Both the position numbers and the translations under genes were made by a program. This document shows, in pieces, positions 29,201-38,200 of a stretch of DNA of 64,000 nucleotides (positions within the stretch are counted from its first letter, which is position 1; every line of letters begins with the position of its first letter). The stretch covers positions 1,922,001 through 1,986,000 of the forward strand of contig NZ_CP029562.1 of the NCBI RefSeq assembly GCF_004136315.1. Direction: 5' to 3'. The stretch is from Mesorhizobium sp. Pch-S. Its GTDB lineage: Bacteria > Pseudomonadota > Alphaproteobacteria > Rhizobiales > Rhizobiaceae. Under the pieces are notes generated by a model. It searched no databases, had not been told where the DNA came from, and saw only the letters and a program-made list of their open reading frames with translations.

Positions 29201-32200
29201 CCGAGGCCGTGATGCCGCTGTCGGACAGGTTGATCGTCAGCGTCACCGTCGAGGTGTCGCCGTCGCCATCGGTGATGGTGTAGACGAAGGTGTCCGTCGC
29301 TCCGCCGGCCGGCACCACATTCGGCTTGGCCTGGTAGGTGTAGCTGCCGTCGCCATTCAGCGTCAGCGTGCCGAGCGCCGTCACGATCGGCGTGCCGACA
29401 TTGCCCGTCACCGGGCTTGCCGTGTTCGAGCCCGTCGCGACACCCGTCACGCCGCCGCCCGCAACCGTCGGACCGTCCGCGCCGAACACATCGGCACCGG
29501 ACACGCCACCGGTCGTGCCGATACCCGTCAGCACATTGCCGCCGATCAGTGCGCCTTCGATACCGGCATCGGCATCGGCATGCGCCGTCGGCACGTCGTC
29601 GATGATATCGACCTCGATGGTGCCGGTGACCGTGTTGCCGTTGGCGTCCGTCGCCGTGTAGGTGAACACGTCACGGTTCTGCTCGGTGTTGGTCGCATTG
29701 TCGGCATCCGGCGAGGTGTCGAAGCGCGACGTCAGCGTATAGGTGTAGGCGCCCGTCGTCGGGTTCAGCGACAGCGTGCCGTAGCTGCCCGTGCCGCCAC
29801 CCACGCTGGTGATCGCATAGCTGACGATCGGCACCGCGCTCGAAGCCGTGATCTGGCCGGTGGCGAAGATCTCGCTGTTCGAGGAAGCATCGCTGCCCGT
29901 CGAAAGACCGGCCTCGTTGACGATCGCATCATTGTCCGAGGCCGTGATGCCGCTGTCGGACAGGTTGATCGTCAGCGTCACCGTCGAGGTGTCGCCGTCG
30001 CCATCGGTGATGGTGTAGACGAAGGTGTCCGTCGCTCCGCCGGCCGGCACCACATTCGGCTTGGCCTGGTAGGTGTAGCTGCCGTCGCCATTCAGCGTCA
30101 GCGTGCCGAGCGCCGTCACGATCGGCGTGCCGACATTGCCCGTCACCGGGCTTGCCGTGTTCGAGCCCGTCGCGACACCCGTCACGCCGCCGCCCGCAAC
30201 CGTCGGACCGTCCGCGCCGAACACATCGGCACCGGACACGCCACCGGTCGTGCCGATACCCGTCAGCACGTTGCCGCCGATCAGTGCGCCTTCGATACCG
30301 GCATCGGCATCGGCATGCGCCGTCGGCACGTCGTCGATGATATCGACCTCGATGGTGCCGGTGACCGTGTTGCCGTTGGCATCCGTCGCCGTGTAGGTGA
30401 ACACGTCACGGTTCTGCTCGGTGTTGGTCGCATTGTCGGCATCCGGCGAGGTGTCGAAGCGCGACGTCAGCGTATAGGTGTAGGCACCCGTCGTCGGGTT
30501 CAGCGACAGCGTGCCGTAGCTGCCCGTGCCGCCACCCACACTGGTGATCGCATAGCTGACGATCGGCACCGCGCTCGAAGCCGTGATCTGGCCGGTGGCG
30601 AAGATCTCGCTGTTCGAGGAAGCATCGCTGCCCGTCGAAAGACCGGCCTCGTTGACGATCGCATCATTGTCCGAGGCCGTGATGCCGCTGTCGGACAGGT
30701 TGATCGTCAGCGTCACCGTCGAGGTGTCGCCGTCGCCATCGGTGATGGTGTAGACGAAGGTGTCCGTCGCTCCGCCGGCCGGCACCACATTCGGCTTGGC
30801 CTGGTAGGTGTAGCTGCCGTCGCCATTCAGCGTCAGCGTGCCGAGCGCCGTCACGATCGGCGTGCCGACATTGCCCGTCACCGGGCTTGCCGTGTTCGAG
30901 CCCGTCGCGACACCCGTCACGCCGCCGCCCGCAACCGTCGGACCGTCCGCGCCGAACACATCGGCACCGGACACGCCACCGGTCGTGCCGATACCCGTCA
31001 GCACGTTGCCGCCGATCAGTGCGCCTTCGATACCGGCATCGGCATCGGCATGCGCCGTCGGCACGTCGTCGATGATATCGACCTCGATGGTGCCGGTGAC
31101 CGTGTTGCCGTTGGCATCCGTCGCCGTGTAGGTGAACACGTCACGGTTCTGCTCGGTGTTGGTCGCATTGTCGGCATCCGGCGAGGTGTCGAAGCGCGAC
31201 GTCAGCGTATAGGTGTAGGCACCCGTCGTCGGGTTCAGCGACAGCGTGCCGTAGCTGCCCGTGCCGCCACCCACACTGGTGATCGCATAGCTGACGATCG
31301 GCACCGCGCTCGAAGCCGTGATCTGGCCGGTGGCGAAGATCTCGCTGTTCGAGGAAGCATCGCTGCCCGTCGAAAGACCGGCCTCGTTGACGATCGCATC
31401 ATTGTCCGAGGCCGTGATGCCGCTGTCGGACAGGTTGATCGTCAGCGTCACCGTCGAGGTGTCGCCGTCGCCATCGGTGATGGTGTAGACGAAGGTGTCC
31501 GTCGCTCCGCCGGCCGGCACCACATTCGGCTTGGCCTGGTAGGTGTAGCTGCCGTCGCCATTCAGCGTCAGCGTGCCGAGCGCCGTCACGATCGGTGTGC
31601 CGACATTGCCCGTCACCGGGCTTGCCGTGTTCGAGCCCGTCGCGACACCCGTCACGCCGCCGCCCGCAACCGTCGGACCGTCCGCGCCGAACACATCGGC
31701 ACCGGACACGCCACCGGTCGTGCCGATACCCGTCAGCACGTTGCCGCCGATCAGTGCGCCTTCGATACCGGCATCGGCATCGGCATGCGCCGTCGGCACG
31801 TCGTCGATGATATCGACCTCGATGGTGCCGGTGACCGTGTTGCCGTTGGCATCCGTCGCCGTGTAGGTGAACACGTCACGGTTCTGCTCGGTGTTGGTCG
31901 CATTGTCGGCATCCGGCGAGGTGTCGAAGCGCGACGTCAGCGTATAGGTGTAGGCACCCGTCGTCGGGTTCAGCGACAGCGTGCCGTAGCTGCCCGTGCC
32001 GCCACCCACACTGGTGATCGCATAGCTGACGATCGGCACCGCACTCGAAGCCGTGATCTGGCCGGTGGCGAAGATCTCGCTGTTCGAGGAAGCATCGCTG
32101 CCCGTCGAAAGACCGGCCTCGTTGACGATCGCATCATTGTCCGAGGCCGTGATGCCGCTGTCGGACAGGTTGATCGTCAGCGTCACCGTCGAGGTGTCGC

Positions 32201-35200
32201 CGTCGCCATCGGTGATGGTGTAGACGAAGGTGTCCGTCGCTCCGCCGGCCGGCACCACATTCGGCTTGGCCTGGTAGGTGTAGCTGCCGTCGCCATTCAG
32301 CGTCAGCGTGCCGAGCGCCGTCACGATCGGCGTGCCGACATTGCCCGTCACCGGGCTTGCCGTGTTCGAGCCCGTCGCGACACCCGTCACGCCGCCGCCC
32401 GCAACCGTCGGACCGTCCGCGCCGAACACATCGGCACCGGACACGCCACCGGTCGTGCCGATACCCGTCAGCACATTGCCGCCGATCAGTGCGCCTTCGA
32501 TACCGGCATCGGCATCGGCATGCGCCGTCGGCACGTCGTCGATGATATCGACCTCGATGGTGCCGGTGACCGTGTTGCCGTTGGCGTCCGTCGCCGTGTA
32601 GGTGAACACGTCACGGTTCTGCTCGGTGTTGGTCGCATTGTCGGCATCCGGCGAGGTGTCGAAGCGCGACGTCAGCGTATAGGTGTAGGCGCCCGTCGTC
32701 GGGTTCAGCGACAGCGTGCCGTAGCTGCCCGTGCCGCCACCCACGCTGGTGATCGCATAGCTGACGATCGGCACCGCGCTCGAAGCCGTGATCTGGCCGG
32801 TGGCGAAGATCTCGCTGTTCGAGGAAGCATCGCTGCCCGTCGAAAGACCGGCCTCGTTGACGATCGCATCATTGTCCGAGGCCGTGATGCCGCTGTCGGA
32901 CAGGTTGATCGTCAGCGTCACCGTCGAGGTGTCGCCGTCGCCATCGGTGATGGTGTAGACGAAGGTGTCCGTCGCTCCGCCGGCCGGCACCACATTCGGC
33001 TTGGCCTGGTAGGTGTAGCTGCCGTCGCCATTCAGCGTCAGCGTGCCGAGCGCCGTCACGATCGGCGTGCCGACATTGCCCGTCACCGGGCTTGCCGTGT
33101 TCGAGCCCGTCGCGACACCCGTCACGCCGCCGCCCGCAACCGTCGGACCGTCCGCGCCGAACACATCGGCACCGGACACGCCACCGGTCGTGCCGATACC
33201 CGTCAGCACGTTGCCGCCGATCAGTGCGCCTTCGATACCGGCGTCGGCATCGGCATGCGCCGTCGGACCATCGTCCAGCACCCGGATGGCAAGTGTTCCC
33301 GAAGAGCTGTCGTTATCGGTGTCAGTGACCGTCACCGTGTAGTTGGCGAAGACAGGATCGTCCGTGCCACGATCACCCGGCGTCGCATCGGCGGTGATGT
33401 TGGTGTGGGTCAGCGTGTTGTCGGTAAGGGTGAAGCGATAGGTGATCTCACCCGAACCGCTGTCGAACCCGATGATCTCGAGGGAGCCATAGGCCGGGTT
33501 GCCGCTGATGGCGATCGGCGATGCGGACGAGGCTGCTCCGAGCTGGGCAATGGTGAGGACAGTGCCGCCGATCTGGACGGACTGGATGCCGTCCGGCGCA
33601 AAAACATTGAAGCTGCCGGTCTGAACCAGCGCTGCCGGGTTGCTGCTGGAGCCATCGGAGAGATTGGCTTCCGACAGGGTGGCGTCACCGCCGCCTGCGG
33701 CCGGTGTCAGGTTGGTGATCAAAGTGCCGTTGTCGGCCACCCCGATCGTCAGCGTCGCCGTCGAGATGTCACCATCACCATCCTTGATCGTGTAGGTGAA
33801 GATGTCCTGCGAGACGACCGGATCGCTGTTGAAGCGGGTGTAGACGTAGGAGCCATCCTCGTTGAGGACCAGCGAGCCGTAATTGCCAATCACCTGGAAA
33901 TTGTGCGCGGCATCCGGCGAGGAATCGGTCGACACCCCAGCCACGGAGGCGACTTTGCCACCATCGGTGCCCAGCTTGTCGGCGACGCCGTCGTCGGTGT
34001 TGGCATCGCCGGCAGCGATGTCGATACCGGTCAGGACATTGCCTGTGGCCGTCATATCCGCCCCGAGAACCGTGTCGATATCGTTGATCGCGTGCGGGCC
34101 GTCGTCCTGGAAGGTCAGCCTGATCGGGGTCCCGGACACGGCGGACGCCACATCGCCGTCGGCATCGGTGACATTGGCCTGGACATGGATGTTGCCGATC
34201 ACGGAGACGGCGTCGTCATAATCGGCAGCCGTCGAACCAGCCACGGGATTGTGGATCGCCTGGAACTGGACCAGCCAGAGCTTGCCGGCATCGTCGACAT
34301 AGGCGGCGAACACCTTCTGGCCGCTGGCAAAATCATTGCCGGCAATGCCCCACAGGATGCGCGGGTCAGAAGGATCGGTGAAGAGCTTGATGGCAATGCC
34401 GCCATCCGTCGTCGTCAAGCCGCTGTCCTGACCGGTGAAGGGGGTGTTCGCCGTCCCGTTCGCGAGCTGGTAGGTGATCGCGGCCGGCTCGTCCGCGCCG
34501 GGCTGCGACGTGAAGAAGCCGGCGACCGTGCCGGAGGAAACCGCATGACCGAGCTCGGTCAGCGCCAGCCCGCCGATCCTTGTCGCCAGGCTCGACGGCA
34601 GCGGCGCCGCCGTGTCGTCGGCGATGTTCGGATCCGCGGTGTTGTTGACCAGCGGGCTTTCGTCGTGCCTGACCTCGAATGGCTGGATGACGGTGCTTTC
34701 CGACCCGGAAATAAGGACCCCGAAGCTTTTCGCGCCGGAAATTGTGGCGGAGCCGCCGCCGCCGGTGTTGATCGTGACACCGTCATAGTTGGAGATTTCG
34801 AGACGGCCGAAATCGGCAGCGCCGGTGACCTTGATGGAATCGCCCGCATTGACGCCCTGGATGAGATAGCCGATCGGCGTGACGCCGTCGGCTGCGTAGA
34901 CAACCGTGACAGGCCAGTTGGTCCCGTTGACGCTGACTGTGGTGATCGCAACCCTGGCGTTGTCGGTGAAGTTCGCCGAACCCGAGTTGTTGTCTTCGGT
35001 CGTGGGAACGCTGAATGCCCGCAGGAAGACCGAGGCCGTGCCTGGCCCGGTGGTCTGTGAGACCTTGAAAGTCAGCGAAGCGACAGAATAGTGCTCGGTT
35101 GCCGTGAAGGTCGTCGACATGTTGTTGCCGGTGGCAACGCCATTCTTCACGAAATCGAGGACGAGATATTCTTCGGCGCTGTTGTTGTCCTTGCCGTTGA

Positions 35201-38200
35201 TGTTCTGGCCATTGCCGACGCCGATGTCGTTGGACGTGTTGACGGCATCCTGGGTGGTACCCGTACGCCCGCTCAGCAGGATGTCCTTGTCGTTGGCGCC
35301 GTTGAGAACCTTGTAGAGATCGTGCCCGGCCTGCACTCCGGTGAGGGAGTAGGACGTCGTCTCGGTTCCTGTCTGGGGAGGCAGCGCCACGACGACCGGA
35401 ACGTCGTTCTGGACGGTAACGGTGAAGGAACCCGGAGCGGCACCGGTGGCCTTGTCGCCATCGGCATCGGTGGCCACGATCATCGACGAGAAGTCGATCG
35501 ACGGCACGCTGCCGACGGTGGTGCGCAGCAGGGTGCCGGCATCGCCGCTGCCGGCGACATGGTCAAGCTGATCCTTCAGGTCGAAATTCCACGAACCGTC
35601 GGCATTGACGGTCAGCGTGAAGACGGTGTTGGCGCCGGCCGTGGCCGTCAGCACGCCGCCGGCCACGTTGTAGACCAGCTGGATGCCATGCGAATAAAGC
35701 ACCGGCAGACCGCTGGTCGAGGGATTGAGGCTGAAGGTCAGCGGCGCGTCGGCACCGGCGTTGAACAGGGCGCCCAACGAACCCAGCGTGCCGGAGGCCT
35801 CGTCGCTGGACGATGTCTGGCCGGCATCCGGAATGCCGTTGGAGGCATCGCCGTCCGCCGTCGCCATAGTGTCTTCGGCAACCGTCGCCTGGATGCCGGC
35901 GCCGCCGACAACAGCTGTCGGAGCATCATCTTCGAATGCGATCACACCGGCCCGACCGCCAAGATCGACCTTGGCGGTCGAGACGTCATGGTCGCCATCC
36001 GTTACCGTGTAGACCGCCTTCAGCACGTTGCTGGACAGATACAGCGCTTCGTCGGCGTTGGTGGTGTCCGGGTGATCCAGCGCCTGGAGCTGCGTCAGCG
36101 TGACATTGCCGTTGGTGGCATTGATCGAAACCGTGAAGGCAAGCACGCCACCGGCTCCGCCGACGCGTCCTTCAATCACCCCACCATTGTCCACCAGCAC
36201 GATCTCGTGTGCCGCGTCATGCACCGCGCCCGAAAGGTAGAGGCCGGTCTGCCCACCGCCGGCGATCTCCAGCGAGAACGCCGTCGTCGCGCCCTCTTCA
36301 TCCTGTCCTGCCGACGAACCCGTGGTGTCGAACAGCGACGTGCCCAGAACCGTCACCTGGCCCAGGCCGGCGGCGCCGCCCTCGGCCTCGCCCGCGTTCT
36401 GCCCGAGGGTCTCGTCGACGATGATCGACGCGCCGGCCTTCAGCGCCAGCGCTGCCGTCGGACCATCGTCTTCGAAGGCAATCACGCCGGCCCGACCACC
36501 AAGATCGACGCTGGCGCTGGCAACGTCCTGGTCGCCATCGGTCACCGTGTAGACGGCCTTCAGGATACCCGTGGCCAGGAACAATGCCTCGTCATAGCTC
36601 GCACCGGGCGTCGGATGGTTCAGCGACTCGTACTGCGTCAGCGTGACATTGCCGCTCGATGGATCGATCGACACGGTAAAGGCGAGCGTGCCGCCGGCGC
36701 CGCCGACGCGACCTTCGATGACACCGCCGTTGTCGACCAGAAGGATCTCGTTGGCCGCGCCGCTCTGGCCGGTCAGGAACAGACCGGTGTGGCCGCCGGC
36801 GGCCACTTCCAGCGAGAACGCCGTCGTTGCACCTTCCTCGTCCTGACCGGCCAGGGAGCCGGTCGTGTCGAACAGCGACGTGCCCAGAACCGTGACCTGG
36901 CCGAGGGTTCCAACCGGCTCCGTCTCCGGAGCGCCGTTCTGGCCCAGGCTCTCGTCAACGACGATCGATGCCTTGCCGGCCAGGGCCAGCACAGCCGTCG
37001 GACCATCGTCCTCGAACGCGATCACGCCGGCCCGACCGCCAAGGTCGACGCTGGCGCTGGCAACGTCGTTGTCGCCATCGGTCACCGTGTAGACGGCTTT
37101 CAGGATGCCGGAGGCCAGGAACAGCGCCTCGTCGTAGCTCGCGCCAGACGTCGGATGGTTCAGCGACTCGTACTGCGTCAGCGTGACATTGCCGCTCGAT
37201 GGATCGATCGACACGGTAAAGGCGAGCGTGCCGCCGGCGCCGCCGACGCGACCTTCGATGACACCGCCGTTGTCGACCAGAAGGATCTCGTTGGCCGCGC
37301 CACTCTGGCCGGTCAGGAAAAGACCGGTATGGCCGCCGGCTGCAACCTCCAGCGAGAACGCCGTCGTTGCACCTTCCTCGTCCTGCCCGGCCAGCGAGCC
37401 GGTCGTGTCGAACAGCGATGTACCCAGAACCGTGACCTGGCCGAGGGTCCCAACCGGCTCCGTCTCCGGGGCGCCGTTCTGGCCCAGGCTCTCATCAACG
37501 ACGATCGATGCCTTGCCGGCCAGGGCCAGCACGGCCGTCGGACCATCGTCCTCGAAGGCGATCACGCCGGCGGCGCCACCGAGATCGACACTGGCAGTGG
37601 CGACGTCCTGGTCGCCGTCGGTCACCGTGTAGACAGCTTTCAGGATGCCGGAAGCCAGGAACAGCGCCTCGTCGTAGCTCGCGCCAGGTGTCGGATGGTT
37701 CAGCGACTCATACTGCGTCAGCGTGACATTGCCGGTCGACGGATCGATCGACACGGTGAAGGCGAGCGTGCCGCCGGCGCTGCCGACGCGGCCTTCGATC
37801 ACGCCGCCATTGTCGACCAGGAGGATCTCGTTGGCCGCACCGCTCTGGCCGGTCAGGAACAGACCGGTGTGGCCGCCGGCGGCCACTTCCAGCGAGAACG
37901 CCGTCGTTGCACCTTCCTCGTCCTGACCGGCCAGGGAGCCGGTCGTGTCGAACAGCGACGTGCCCAGAACCGTGACCTGGCCGAGGGTTCCAACCGGCTC
38001 CGTCTCCGGAGCGCCGTTCTGGCCCAGGCTCTCGTCAACGACGATCGATGCCTTGCCGGCCAGGGCCAGCACAGCCGTCGGACCATCGTCCTCGAACGCG
38101 ATCACGCCGGCCCGACCGCCAAGGTCGACGCTGGCGCTGGCAACGTCCTTGTCGCCATCGGTCACCGTGTAGACGGCCTTCAGGATACCCGTGGCCAGGA

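Noticed and set aside
28858..33267. Regular repeats that might be a CRISPR or satellite array
   Set aside because: The 735-bp period is in frame with the adhesin gene and encodes VCBS-like domains; there are no short repeats with unique spacers.
28446..35060. Long + strand open frame (2204 codons) opposite the adhesin
   Set aside because: Same reason: its repeats mirror the 735-bp adhesin units, and composition is typical of antisense to Asp/Gly/Thr-rich coding DNA.
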